64,000 nucleotides of DNA from Sweltsa coloradensis (GCA_024449915.1 JAMZAV010001270.1:124001-188000); one strand, 5' to 3'; numbered from the stretch's first letter, positions 23,605 to 35,875 are shown. Numbers and translations: made by a program. The notes: a model not told the origin generated them from the sequence alone.

Positions 23605-24477
23605 CAGACGTGTAGGAACAGTTTTTCGAGTGGGGGGGGACAAAATCTTCTGCTGAGTTTTGGGGAAAAGGGACCAAGCGTGCGAAAATTTTGAAAATCA
23701 GGATTTTAGAGTGTATTTGGTGCGTTAAAGAAAAAATAAGTGGCTGGATGCAATACCAAATTAATGTATTTTTTTTTTTTACAGTAAAAACTACAAAATA
23801 TATTTTTTTTAAATGGAATAGTGACGAGATAGACCATTTGAATGTATATACTCACTTACTTTTTACTCACTTAAACTCTTTATAGGGCAAAAGACTGGGA
23901 CCCAAAATTTTGCTTTCTACCTTAACAATGTGAAATGCATGATTTTTTAATAATTTTAGATTTTTTAAAAGATTTTTTTCCTTGATTTTTTAGGAATAAA
24001 ATGCTGATTTTGGATTCCAAATTGACATCAAAGTTAAAACAAAATCCAAAATTTTATTTTAATTTCAAAAATTAGATTTTTTGCAATTTTTCATTTTTTC
24101 CATTTTTTCCATGTTAAATTGAATTTACTACGGGCAAACAAAATATCCGGGACAACCCGGAAATTTGTGTTTTGAGTGTTTTTTTATACACAATTAGATT
24201 TTTGAACCATACCAAAAATTCTTCTAATCATTAGAATTTAATAAGGAAAAATTCTACCAATTCCAAACAAAACGAAGCAGCTTTTTAAGCAGCAGCTATT
24301 ATACCAATAAAGGGAACAAAAGATGTAACAACGGAAGAATCAAAATTGAAAATTCGTTATTTGATAGATGTTGACAGTGTAAGGAATTTACGGCGCGACT
24401 GAATTTATAACATTCTGAACACGTTAAAAAGTAGGGGAGGGAAATTCCCCCATCCTCCCCCCCTTCCTACGCGCCTG
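23605..24477. mobile_element. hAT-like MITE, diverged
   Basis: The ends are CAGACGTGTAGGAA and the inverse of CAGGCGCGTAGGAA. Next to the left end is the phrase GTATTTGGTGCGTTAAAGAAA, also found in the hAT-like elements at 25862 and 31691. No clear target duplication was found. No ORF. Confidence 0.45.
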
Positions 24478-24539
24478 CACCATCATTGGTGGACACAGAA
24501 TATACTAATAGTTCACAACTTTCATTCTATTTCCCACAC

Positions 24540-25040
24540 TACTTCTCGACTAGCCTCCGAATGTGCTCCGAATTCAAAGCTTCAACACAATTAAAAAATT
24601 CAAAAAGGTGGAGTACTCTCGGATTGGGCCCTGTTAGGGTGTATGAAATCCTCGCATGTCTTTGATTCGACCAGCGTCCCGGCCTATGTTCCAAAGATCG
24701 CGTGTTACCGCTCCCTTCGCTAGGAACTATGGTCGAGAATAACGTCATTACAACGTGGCACTCTCTACCGGGGGTCCAGGGACCTTCCTCAGGACGGTTG
24801 CAGCCACGAGGGCTCCGTAGGTAGTCCCGTGAGCGAGGATCGAGAGAACTCCGTTGACCGAACGACGGCGAGGGACGTATATATACAGCGTGGACTTGCA
24901 CGAGTGCATGTGACTGGCAACTCTTTGAACAGATTTAGCAATTTTCCTTCTAGTCTCACGACTTAACATGCTGCAAACAAAATGTGCAGTTTTAAAAAGT
25001 CCATACCGAAATAACAATCGCAAGACATAACCCAAACATT
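24540..25040 (-). promoter_or_regulatory. Moderately GC-rich block with TATA-like box, unknown origin
   Basis: The minus strand carries TATATATA at about 24878, followed by GC-rich sequence with CCTGAGGAAGGTCCCTGG (about 24800-24780). This layout resembles a retroelement terminal promoter or a small gene promoter. Two overlapping minus ORFs (24539-24901, 24748-25035) run across the TATA-like box and have no recognisable domain, so I do not call them genes. Confidence 0.2.
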
Positions 25041-25088
25041 AAAAAAATCTATCATAGACTGGTAGGTATCAAAGCCGGGTCTCCCGAG

Positions 25089-25470
25089 CAGTGGCGGCGC
25101 TACGGTGGTGCCTGGGGGGACACTTGCCCCCCCCCCCCCGCTTGCCCTTCCGGTTTCAAATGCCAGCTGCACGTCGTGTAATATTACAAAAATTAAATCA
25201 TCAAATCACAAATTAAATATAACAAACTGTATATATTTGTGTTTATCCTTCATAAACAAAACGATAATCCCTAAAGTTGCCATTATTCAGTCAAAACATG
25301 ACGGAATAACAGTGTAGTATGGTGAAATTTTTATTCGCCCTCGGCGAAAGGGCCTCCCGCGGCTGGAGATTGGCCCCAGACCCCAGCTACCCGCCACTGA
25401 TTGCTCCCCCACTTTATTACCTTGCCCATCCTTTGCCCCCCCCATTGATTTTTGTCTGGCGCCGCCACTG
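25089..25470. mobile_element. hAT MITE (382 bp) with perfect 8-bp target duplication
   Basis: The terminal inverted repeats are CAGTGGCGGCGC at 25089 and GCGCCGCCACTG ending at 25470. Both sides carry the 8-bp direct repeat CTCCCGAG (25081-25088, 25471-25478). CAGTGGCG ends and an 8-bp duplication are diagnostic of hAT. C-rich runs lie inside both ends. No transposase. Confidence 0.85.
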
Positions 25471-25547
25471 CTCCCGAGTGCAGGTCGGGTGCTTTACCCC
25501 TAAACTACCCGACAGGGGTTCGAACCCAGAACCTCATAGCTCTGCCA

Positions 25548-25548
<1 letters not shown>

Positions 25549-25604
<56 letters not shown>
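25549..25604. repeat. (TTA)n microsatellite, about 55 bp
   Basis: An uninterrupted ATT repeat, the longest in the window. Confidence 0.9.
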
Positions 25605-25606
<2 letters not shown>

Positions 25607-25737
25607 ATAGACTATTCACTTCCTCTGCAAAGAGAACACCTGTAGGCATACAATGCAGTTATAAAGATATACTATACAGATCTGTATTCTGAATAGATTG
25701 GAACAGTACTTCAACGATTCTGCAACTTTTGAACAAA

Positions 25738-25862
25738 TTTAGAGGCGAGCTCCGGCAGTCATCGTCGGGAACCCCTCCGCCTCCCCTCGACGACCTACGC
25801 GACGACGACGTCAATGACAACACGAACAATGACAAAGACGACCACGACGTGAGAACTAATGA
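25738..25862 (+). mobile_element. SINE2-type repeat, central fragment
   Basis: AGAGGCGAGCTCCGGCAGTC, CGTCGGGAACCCC and the GACGACGACGTCAATGACAA-type stretch followed by CGACGTGAGAA match the SINE2 copy at 50559-51827. Head and tail are missing. Confidence 0.65.
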
Positions 25863-26070
25863 TGAATTAAGCCTTTTCATCCCGGGATGGCTATATAATA
25901 TCTCGGGGGTATTATATAGGGACCAAGTACGGGGTGTTTGGGGGGTAAAGCCTCCCAACAATAGCACCGCGGGCGAAAATTTTGCAATGCATTTGGTGCG
26001 TTTTAGAAAAAAGTTGTAGGCTGAATGTAATGCCAAAATAATGTAGTTTTTGTGCAGTAGATACTAGAAA
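25863..26070. repeat. hAT-like element fragment
   Basis: GGACCAAGTACGGGGTGT, TAGCACCGCGGGCGAAAATT and GCATTTGGTGCGTTTTAGAA match the first part of the element at 31691. The other end was not identified. Confidence 0.5.
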
Positions 26071-26289
26071 CAAAAAACATTGTCTCAACTCTCAACTTTT
26101 ATGCGGTTTTTTGATTATATGATTGAATATACATTACAATATTGATATACGTTGAATTTATTATATATTTTCTGAATATAGGCGTATACCGTATTGTAAA
26201 ATACTTTACCAGTTGTACTAAAAAAAAACTACTAGTAGCTAGTACTACTAGTAGGCTAGTGCCTATAGTTAGTTTTTAATCCCGGGGGG

Positions 26290-26575
26290 GCTTAGCTAAA
26301 CGAAAAAAATCGCAGGAAAAACAATTGTAAAAAAACTCTCATTCAGCCTCTAGAAAACCAGTTAAAAATTAATGCCACAAGAACACAACTACCTACGTTG
26401 AATGGTGTGCTATGGGGCGAACTGAAGTTTGAAATTATTTCAAGAGGCGATATTTGCCGTGTGCCCGATCAGAAAATTGTGAAAAAAATAGTTTTAGATT
26501 TTCTAAAAGAGACAGGTTTCAAAGTCATCCACTATATTTTGACTTGGTTGTATATTTGGGAAAATATAAATTGTA
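26290..26575. repeat. Solo arm of the TTAA foldback family
   Basis: AAACGAAAAAAATCGCAGGA, CAGTTAAAAATTAATGCCAC, CGTTGAATGGTGTGCTATGG and CACTATATTTTGACTTGGTT follow the order of the right arm at 62185-62450. The small ORFs at 26398-26702 lie in it and are not genes. Confidence 0.65.
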
Positions 26576-26924
26576 CATATTCTGTAATATCACCAGTCCA
26601 GTTGTTGCTACAATGCATTTAATGGTTTTATATCTTTCACGCTTCGCGATGATATCTTTGCATTATTTATTTGCAGGTGAAATGGTAATGCACATTGTTT
26701 AGTTGGTGGTGTAATTATTACTTGGCACTTTGTGGGCTTGCAACCCTTCAAATGAAATGTGAAAATAAATTAATCCGCTTTGCTGAATACGCCTACCCCA
26801 GAATAGACGGTGGTAGTGTGCGCTCACTATATGTTTGTATGGCAAGGGTCGAGCTTTCATTCCGAGGAAGTTAAACACGAAAACGAATGAATGTTTCCCG
26901 TGCAATCGTTTCAAACGCATCATC

Positions 26925-27065
26925 TGCATGCAGCGTCTCGTCCCCGGGGATCCCTCTACCGCGCCACTAGTTGCACACCGCCCACGCGCACCCACTGACG
27001 TCGGCTCGCGCGAGTGTGGGGGCTGTGTCTACGCCCGAGCCCCGCGGACGCCATTTACCGATTAA
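26925..27065. promoter_or_regulatory. CpG-rich block, possible promoter
   Basis: A short GC-rich island with TGACGTCG, CACGCGCACCC and GACGCCAT (YY1-like) in an AT-rich setting. No gene can be attached to it. Confidence 0.25.
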
Positions 27066-27744
27066 TAATGACGAGAACCATGTTTGCGTTGAGACTTGAG
27101 AGGTACTAACGGAATTAAAAAAATGCGACAGCGACAGAAAAAAAAACTCGTGACATTATTCGAGGTTCGAGAACTCTTACGTGATAATTATGTTTGTTGA
27201 GCACGAGGGAGACTTTTGACATTGATATTTGATATGTTTGCGGTTTTTGTAATTAATTTGATATGTTTGACTCACACAAAGAGAAGATTTGAAAGTTTTA
27301 GGTTTCTCGGTGTGGTGACCGTTGCCCGCACCAAGGACCGAAAAGTTTGATATCGTACTCTCAATCTCAAGACATCTTCATTAGCATCATCTCTCTTGTC
27401 TCCTAGTAAGCCTAAACAAATATCCGTTCCTTATTAACCCTTCTTGTCTGCAACTCATTTACAGGTATACACCTACGCAAAAACCTTTTAAAAATGTGTT
27501 TTCTGTTGGGTTAATCCTCGGAGAAAGGCTGTGAAAGGTCAGGTCTCCGCCTGTTGACCCATGACCCACGGCACGGATAACTAATGATAAGCCTGACCAG
27601 CAAAGCTTTTGACGCCAACCAAGGGTAACAGTGTAAACAAAACGAATATCGATGTGGGTACCATATACGCGGTAAAGGCTAAAATACAGAAAACTAAAAC
27701 TGCTTTCCATTGTAAAGCAGCTTTGTATGCTTAGTAGTTTTGCA
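27066..27744. other. No gene recognised
   Basis: Unique sequence; short ORFs only. Confidence 0.3.
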
Positions 27745-28225
27745 GTTTATTTTTATTTATTTTATTTTATTTATTTTATTTTATTTATTTATTTAGCGTC
27801 TATCCTATTCAGTTATAAAAACTGATTTACAAAGGAGGACAACTAAATAAATCGAATTACATAGATGCAGACACAACAATGAACTACATTAAGTAAATAT
27901 TGGGAAATAGTAAAATAACAACAATGCATTAAAAACTCAACAAATTTGATGACAAATAAAAAGGATAATAAATGAAATTTATGAATGAATCAAATATAAA
28001 AAAGGGTGGGGGTAGGCTACTTTCATTTGGCTGATACAAATTATTTCCCCTGGGTGGATTTGTGCACAATTTTATTTAATTTATTTAACTTTTTTCTTCA
28101 TATCGTACTTCGTTGCTAAGTTTCACAATCGCTGGTTATAATGATAAAACTATAATTCACAAGGCCAGAAACCCCCTGCTGAAACCGGGACATGAACCCT
28201 GTGCCTTCTAGCAGGCCTAAACCCA
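27745..28225 (-). mobile_element. SINE-D, tRNA-like head and tail shared in design with SINE-A
   Basis: An AT-rich (TTTA)n tail at 27745-27785 is followed by GTCTATCCTATTCAGTTATA..ACTGATTTACAAAGGAGGAC. At the other end a B-box-like GGTTCATGTCCCGG is seen on the minus strand (about 28182-28197). Tail fragments recur near 20170, 30780, 45740 and 61815. Confidence 0.6.
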
Positions 28226-30284
28226 CGCACAAGATCTGTGATAGAGATGTGTGCGCGCGCAACGAGAATCCACACAATTTATTGATGTGTCACACTGGTG
28301 ACCCGAGGTGAGGCTCGAACCTGGGACTTACCCCACTAGGCTTTCTGAACGCGAAACATATTGTACAACAACACGACTCTACATATTATCCAGGCCACAC
28401 ACTCCACAAACCGACGTCAGAACACAAACATCTGTTCATGTTTGCCCTTACAAGTTATTGTTTTTTGCTGTCATCATCTTTGTACACGTAAGCATATGGC
28501 ATCTGCGTCATCTTCAGCTGCAATTTCATGGCTACTCGGTATCTTTTATTCCCCCCTTTATATAAGACATGCGTTTTAAGCAAATTGCTATTCACGCGGT
28601 TGACTGACACCGCAGGTGGTTGAAATTTTGAGCAGTTGTCATGGAAGTGGAAGTAGGGGGCTCTGAGGTCATACTTTAAAAAAATGTTTTTTTACATACT
28701 TTTTTTTAAATAGATGGTTTTTCACGATTTTTTTTTTAAGTAAAAAATTGACTATATTCGTGATTTTTTTCTGATTGATAAGAACCAAATTTAAAAACTC
28801 TACTACTGTAGGGTGGTCCATACATGCTTTATTGACAAATTTGCAAAGTTTGATAATACGTCGTATGCCTCTTGGCCGAGCGAACAGCTGTGTGCCAACT
28901 GCCAAATGTGTCCCATTCCCTTTTCGCGATTTACTTTTGTTCTGAAACATTGGGGCCATGCGAAGAGAAACGAACTTTTAGTTAGTATTAATCTGCTAAA
29001 ACAATATTAAAGAAACACTTTTTAGAAATGACCGACTTTGTTTTTTTCATAAGCTTCCCAGTTACACTTTTTATATTTTCAGCCGAGTAAAAAAAAACTG
29101 GTAATATGGATTATGGATGTGATAGAATCTACTCTACTTGGTTTAGAAGAGCAATAATAGAAAAAATAACGAATATGTATTGATCATTTTTCGATATCCT
29201 GCAGGTAGGTCACATAGAAATGGAAATAAGAATAGTTTACGAATCACGAGAATTAAACGGGAAACATAAAAACTAAAAAAATTTATCTTATTAGTTGCTG
29301 GGCTACTACAATATTATATGATTAGAAGTTTCTGCATAGACGAACAACGTATAGAATTTGGTCGGAAAATGGGTCACAAGTGTCAGGAAACGATACATCT
29401 GGGTTATTTATGTTCGTCAAATTGATGTCAGGATAGCGACACATTTTACTAAAAGCATCCGTTAAATACAAGTAACGATTTAAAAATAAATTACAGGGTA
29501 CCTATAGCCCAGAGCTTCCGTGAGCTGTTGGGGGGGGGGGGGGATTGATTCCTCCTAAATATAATTGGGGAAAATAAAAGCAAAACAAACAAACATAAAA
29601 AGGCGAGTTATATAGTTCCTAGCATATACTACCTAACCTACCTACTAATGTATTGTCTTTATAAACCGTTTTAAATTAGGCAAAACACTCATACAAGACG
29701 TGTCGATGGAATCACTTTTATGGTCTAAACATGTTATTTTTTAATTGTATTTTGTATTATTATTAATTATTTCTTGTATTGTATTTAAATTTTAAACCTC
29801 TTTTTTTAAATAATGTTGTTAATCAATGAATGTTATATTTATTCTGTGTTTTTGTGGCAATTGTATCTGAACAACAGAGTTTTGTTTTGCTTAAAAAATA
29901 AAAGTTCTCTACATATAAAATTATATATTTTGCAAACAACAAAGTCACAATCATGCCGATCGATATGAGTAAGCGGTTTACAATCATCCAAAGAGGAACA
30001 GCTGGTATCTATGCTACGATTGTGTCTGATCGTGTTTACGAATAGTGTATTTTAGCTGTCATGTAGCAAAATCCTACTTCACCAACACCTGTGCGTAACT
30101 TGTACCATGATTTCTTTGCCGACCACGAATGTGGTTACGCAGCAAAGAACCTTCGTGCGCATATTATGTAACCACCTGTCTTGAGCAGGCCCATGCCGTA
30201 TCAACCGCACACTTGTGTGTGTCCTTACCAATCAAACTACAGAAAATTATCTAGATGAATGTTGAGGATACTTGTTGATTCTTA
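28226..30284. other. No gene; a weak tRNA-like stretch and a G-run
   Basis: Around 28300-28345 the minus strand has a B-box-like GGTTCGAGCCTC, maybe an old SINE head. A run of about 14 G lies at 29530-29543. The rest is AT-rich without recognisable ORFs. Confidence 0.35.
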
Positions 30285-30560
30285 TATTCACCCTTCTTAT
30301 CGATTAATCGATTATTGTTTAGAGGTTTGGGCTGTACGACCTTCTACTGAGTATGTTATACTCCAGAAAAGAGAATTGGCCATATGTTTGATTAAATTAC
30401 TTTGAGACAAGATTTGCAATCTGATAGCATATGAAGAATAGTGTACTGGTGAATACTTACGAAGTATTGAAAGGTATGTAATTGCGTATTCTACCCAACA
30501 GTTTTTAAATTGTTTATCGTGATAGAAATTCTATTCTAATGTACACATTGCAAGTTCAAA
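30285..30560 (+). pseudogene. LINE reverse transcriptase C-terminal remnant
   Basis: Degraded codons read LEVWAVRPSTEYVILQKREL, matching the RT-downstream motif of CR1/Jockey-type LINEs (compare GIEFWGMSTHIDKVFIVQKR in the LINE at 44 kb). Stops interrupt the frame after about 35 residues. Confidence 0.5.
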
Positions 30561-30769
30561 ATAAAATTGAGTGGGATCGTCTAATAAATCAATTTTTTCT
30601 TTTCGTTTCTCTTTTTCTTCTATTTCTTCCCCCCCTCTTTTTATTTTGGTTATTAAATAATTTTATTTAATATCCAATTTGAATTTGTTACCAAAATTAT
30701 TGTCTTTTGTTGTTGTCTGTTGTTATAATATTACAATTACAAACTATAGTTCTTGATTGTGTCTGCCTA

Positions 30770-30850
30770 TAACTAGATTTATTTAGTTGTCCTCCTTTGT
30801 AAATCAGTTTTTTAACAATTGAATAGGATAGACGTTAAATTAATTAATTA
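30770..30850 (+). mobile_element. SINE-D 3' tail fragment
   Basis: GTTGTCCTCCTTTGTAAATC, AATTGAATAGGATAGACG and the (TTAA)n tail match the reverse complement of 27775-27845. Confidence 0.6.
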
Positions 30851-31049
30851 ATTACTCAATAAGGGTTCAGTATTTTTTCGTGTCTTATCACGAAATAACA
30901 TTGCAAAGGGGAGGGTGAATATCTTGCTTACTGCTAAGAACTTTCACTTTGTAGGTAAGGTAGGAAGCCAAAAGGTAAACCGAAGAGAGCTGTAACTGAG
31001 GAGACTGGATAAAGAAATAAGTTATAAGTTTTTTGCCCAGAAAGTGGGG

Positions 31050-33902
31050 AGTGGGTCATTCTCAAACGTAATGACCATATTGAAAAAAATGCTTGCAAGA
31101 AAAAATTATAACATAAAATTGGATGCCTCTTTTAAAAATACATTATCCAATAATTGTTCTTACAGCCCTAAAAGGGTTTATCTAAAAAAACAAATTTTTT
31201 TACATACAAGCATTTTCATCAATCCAAGTGTACGAAAATGTCATGATGTTACCGGACATAAAAGTGACAATTGATGTAAGAAGTTATTTATTAAATCTAT
31301 ATTCATGTGCACAATAGTTTTAGTTACATTATCACACAAAACTAATACATTCAATAAAATATACATTTTTTTTTTAATCACTTTTTATAATACCAAAATG
31401 TCAAGAATGTTACTCAAATTTCAAAACTGGTAATTAACTTACTAATAATGGACAAATGGCAAATCAAATTTTATCAAGATCACTGTTAGCAATGAAGTAT
31501 TAATATTATAAATAAGATTAAAAATGTGATTCAGTTATTTTAAACTTTAAATAAGACTTAATTTAATAATTAGCTCGGGTAACGGTGTTGACAAAAAGTA
31601 ACAGTCTTGACAAAAAAGTTACTTTTCTAACAGTAATAATTTTTTTCTAAGATCATGTTGCTTGTTAGTGTACAAATCAGTCAACCACTGCAGGGAGCGT
31701 CACTAGAGAGTGGACATGGGGGGGGCGCAAGTACTTTCGGGGGAAAGGGACTAAGCACGGGGGGTATGGGGGGCGGAGCCCCTCATAAATAGCGCCGCAG
31801 GCGAAATTTTGAAAATCGAGCGTTTTTTGAGTGCATTTGGTGCGTTTTAGAAAAAAGCGTCAGGCTGAATGCAATACTAAAACATTGTAGTTTGTGGTGC
31901 GTCAATTTGTTTTGTCGTCATGTCGAGCTTACAATTCACAGCATCCATGGCAACATAATAACGTTTGATCTTATTTTCAATTTAAAAAACACATTTATTT
32001 GTTACTGATGATTTCGGACAACGCAAAGGAAAGATTCAAATGATCGAATTTAGGCGGGGCTCTGAGATTGCCTTGTCCCTATATTTTTTTTCAATGTCAA
32101 GGTAATTTTGATTCAAATCAGTGCGTTTCAGAGCAGTTTTAAAATTTCAAGACTGCCCCCATGAATAGCGCCGCAGGCAAAATTTTTTAAAATCAGGTTT
32201 TTTGAGTGCATTTGGTGCGTTTTAGAAAAAAGCGTTAGGCTGAATGCAATATTAAAACATTGTAGCTTGTGTGCGTCAATTTGTTTTGTCGTCATGTCGA
32301 GCTTACAATTCACAGCATATACATGGCAATAATATAACGTTTGATCTTATTTTCAATTTCGATACACATTTATTTGTTACTGATGATTTCGGCCAACAGA
32401 AAGTAAAGATTCAAATGATCGAATTTAAGGCAAGGCTCTGAGAGGCTTGTCCCTATAATTTTTTTCAATAACAACCTTGTAAATTACAAGGTAATTTTGA
32501 TTCAAATCAGTGCGTTTAATTGTTGTTCTATAAGTAAAATTTGCCATTTTTATTGGGCTCGGACAAAAGAAGGAAATGAACACTTCACAATTAGACAATT
32601 TAATTGTCGAATTAATTAATTCCCAACTACTAGCAAAAATTAACATCAATAATTTTTTTTAAGTCTCTTGTCTTTTAATAAGAAATTACCTACCGGTACA
32701 TCATAAGTTTAATAAAGTAATGCTTATCAAATTATTTTAAGTAGTGATAATTCGCGTAAAGTGCAGCTGTGACTGTGGGTTGTTAATTGAAAAAATGAAA
32801 AACAAGGAAATTATGGGGGGGGCGCGGATTGCGATTGGGGGGGCGCACGCCCCCCCAAACCCCCCTAGTGACGCCCCTGGCAACCTAAAGATAAATCCAT
32901 CTAATCCCAAAAAGTTTGTGTTGAGTTTAAAGTAAAGAGACACTACGGGGAACGGTCTTGACAAAAAGTAACATTCTTGACAAGTGATCACTGAAAATCA
33001 ATAAAAACAAGTGTTTTCTTCTTTTGAGTATGGCAATGAATTACAACCTCTCCCTTCAAAACACATCTACAGTTGCAGGAAATTAATGCAGTAATCCACG
33101 ATGCCCTTGGTAATGTTACTTTTTGAAAGTAACATACCTGACAAGTAACATGCATGACATTTCAACTTCATTAATTCATTAGCTGTTAACAATCCCCTTT
33201 GACAAAGTAGGGTTATGTTTGCTATGAGCTGGAACTTGATTGTAACTTAACTCAATTGTTAAAAAAAATATAAATACAAATTAAATTGTTTTATCTTGGT
33301 AACATTCATGACATTGAATTAAAATACTCACCGATAAAATGTTTACTTTTCAATTTTAAAGAGTTCTCATGTCAAAACCCAAACCAAACTTCCATGATGC
33401 CATGTCAGGAGCTGTTCTTCTTCTTCTTCTAGATTGATCCACTGCCTTCTTGAAAAATTATTTTAAACTCTTTTACAATGGTAACAGTCATGACATTATT
33501 ATGATTGCCACATTAGGGACAAACACTTTCCACTAGTTTATTGGTTGAAAATGTAAATTGTTAAAAAAAGTCACTAACACACAGTTATTAACTGTTATTT
33601 CTGCATTAATTCCAATCTAGAGACTAAATAAATTTTAGTCTTAAAGTCAAACATTTTACAAAAACACTTCTGATTTTGAGGATAGGGACATGGGTTTTAA
33701 GCTTTTAACACATTTTGCAATACCCGACATTGAATTAAAGGTCAACCTTACAAGATAGAAGTGCAAAAATTCATGGAGCTAATAAAAACTATAAGTATTC
33801 TGAAAATGTACAACCAAAATTTATGCAAATCAATATCTTGATCTAAAAAAAAAAAAATATTAAGGTGGGACAGCACAAGGGTCATTTTATTTGAGAATGA
33901 CC
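31050..33902. mobile_element. Inverted-repeat DNA element with GTAACATNCNTGACA motifs, hosting a hAT insertion
   Basis: The ends are GGTCATTCTCAAAC (about 31054) and its inverse (TTTGAGAATGACC, ending 33902). Motifs TGTCATGATGTTAC and TGTCAAGAATGTTAC lie in direct orientation near the left end (31239, 31399). Inverted forms GTAACA..TGACA follow at 31579, 31597, 32949, 32968, 33130, 33146, 33299 and 33481. The design and motif match the element at 21605-23580, although the terminal sequences differ. No transposase is visible. A hAT-like element (31691-32879) is inserted inside. Confidence 0.5.
31691..32879. mobile_element. hAT-like non-autonomous element with internal tandem duplication
   Basis: The ends are CAGGGAGCGTCACTAG and the inverse of CAGGGGCGTCACTAG, followed inward by G-runs. 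An internal unit of about 355 bp is present twice (about 31783-32132 and 32156-32518), each starting near AATAGCGCCGCAGGC. The target duplication is imperfect (CAACCACT / CAACCTA). The small ORFs at 32128-32313 and 32737-32991 are chance. Confidence 0.6.
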
Positions 33903-34180
33903 GAGTACACGAATTGAGTGTAAGAGTGATGTGTCTGGCCGCCCAGCAAAAAATGTATACACCTCATTTGCCGGCTTACTGAAGACATATTTTGTTTTTC
34001 GTCTGGTATCTGTATTTTGTATACTCTGCTATTCTTATGTTCAGAGAATACATGATAAGAAGAACAAACATTTTTAAATGCATCCAAACCTAAACAAGTA
34101 TTCGAACGTGGAACTCGATCGAAACCGATGCCTACAAAATCACAGAGATATCAAACAAATTTGGGAAAGTATTATTAATT
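33903..34180. other. No feature seen
   Basis: Unique AT-rich sequence. Confidence 0.3.
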
Positions 34181-34184
34181 TTAG

Positions 34185-34425
34185 TCGGGATCCCCGTTCT
34201 TCGTGCCGAGAGTCGAACCCAGACCCACTCCCTTTCAACTGTGAGCCCATACACTCCCATCCAGAACACCACTATGTAGAATATAGGTCACACTCTCGTA
34301 GGGTTCGTTTACCCAGTGCTCGACAGCAACTCAACAGTCAACACCCGCAGGTCAACGTAGTCTCCAGCTATAAACCGAGTGGTTATCCGACCACACGGCC
34401 GAGAGTTGAGAACCGAACTGAATAA
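34185..34425 (-). repeat. tRNA-like SINE remnants
   Basis: On the minus strand GGTTCGACTC at about 34205-34220 resembles a B box. A second tRNA-like A-box arm (TGTGGTCGGATAACC) lies at about 34385-34403. The overlapping plus ORF (34078-34425) is likely a by-product. Confidence 0.35.
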
Positions 34426-34429
34426 TCTA

Positions 34430-35580
34430 AAGGAAGCTGCTAAACGCCAGAACACGCAGACTAGGCCCTATACTTTATCGAGTGATTCGAAGGCTTCTAA
34501 ATGCCCGGCTCGTTAACAGTAAAATGTCCGTTTGAAAGCCAGCATGTTTCTTTTAGTGGAGACAGTGCATGGCCAGTGCTCGCGTTCACGGTTCAACCAG
34601 ACTTTGAAGTTAAATTCGATGTCATTGGTTTGGTATTAAATCGTTTTTCTAATGTGTAAAAAAAAAAAATTATAGCAAAATGTTTAATTTTTAGACTTCC
34701 GCGAGCTGAAATATTTTAACTTTTTAATCGTTTGTTTTTAATTGTTTTGTTTAATTGTTTTTTATTTACCTATATTCAGTAGGTACCACCTATTTTTTGG
34801 TGTATTTTCTAAACAATTTGAACTGTTGATTATTATATTATTGTCTAACGAGCTACATTATGTGCAGTTGTCATTTGTAATCATTAACCTGTAACAGTGA
34901 TAAAAGAATAAGGTAATTACTTTATTTATTGAAATGTACACGTGAGTGGATTACAGATTCTTACGAAATAATAAGTAATTTGATATGGCAGAAATGACAA
35001 CGAGCGTGCTCATGCTCATTTACGCTATAAGCCTGAAACTCAAATTACCGAGTTTAGACGTAGTTTGTAAAATACAAGTTCTTGGAAACTCAGAACAGGG
35101 ACAATAGGCAATCACGAAAATAATTGTTAAAACGCACGAGCTCCGTCCATTCTCCAAGACACATGTGGATCCTCCTCGACAAAACGAGATAAAAGATTTG
35201 CAGAGAAGAACGTAGAAGGAACGGGAGAGAAACGAACGCGTAGGGTCGGCTAATGATGACGAAAGTGTTCCGGGAACTGTTCTACGGTGGGCTGAAAGTG
35301 GAATTGGCTGAAAAGCTGACAACATAACTGTTAAAAGTTAAAAAGACTTTACTTGCTCATAAAGGCGATTGCCGAGACTGGTCTAGGACATAAACTCTCG
35401 TCCAAGATCGTTATACTGCCAGTGCCAGGGTTGAATATACGCTAGATTAGATTAGACCTAACGAGCCCTGCCTTGACGCTCTTCAGTCGCGTTACTGGAT
35501 GAGCATATTTCGTAATTCGTACACAGAGCCGTTTTCACAATTTCGTTTCGTTTTCCGATCGATAATTGTGTTGATCTCTA
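34430..35580. other. No gene recognised
   Basis: AT-rich sequence. The minus ORF at 35020-35325 lacks recognisable features. Confidence 0.3.
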
Positions 35581-35582
35581 GT

Positions 35583-35716
35583 CCTATATACTCAAACCGT
35601 GTCTTACTTGGTCCAGTACCTGAGCGACCCTTCTTTTAATTTCAATGGATAATCCATAGGAAATGAAAGGGTCTCGCTCAGGTACTGGGCCAAGTAAGAC
35701 ACGGTTTGAGTATAGT
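35583..35716. repeat. Compact 134-bp hairpin element
   Basis: The arms CTATATACTCAAACCGTGTC.. (35583-35632) and its inverse (35667-35716) match over about 49 bp with a 34-bp loop. It is palindromic enough to be a MITE or to form a hairpin RNA. Confidence 0.8.
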
Positions 35717-35875
35717 AGCCAATTAATACACGGCTGTACAGAAATAGAACATTTCAAACAGGTAATTTGAGTGGACATTGTTTAGATTCACATAGCAAAC
35801 GAAATTGTACGAATCTTAGCAGAATTAAAAAAAAACAGGCTCTTTTCATGAGAAATAATTCTTCTATTACCTACA

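Larger units (their letters stand above)
25041..25604 (-). mobile_element. tRNA-like SINE split by a hAT MITE, ending at a (TTA)n array
   Basis: The minus strand has a tRNA-like A-box arm (TAGTTTAGGGGTAAAGC) and an anticodon stem CCCGA..TCGGG with a loop reading TGC. The T-arm half lies beyond the insertion, near 25065-25080. A second B-box-like GGTTCGAACCCC lies at about 25516-25530. The (TTA)n run 25549-25604 adjoins it. Confidence 0.5.

Noticed and set aside
24539..25035. Minus-strand ORFs as genes
   Set aside because: They overlap each other in two frames, run through a TATA-like box and show no domain.
25319..25645. 108-codon ORF with poly-Leu end
   Set aside because: Translated hAT MITE, SINE and (TTA)n sequence.
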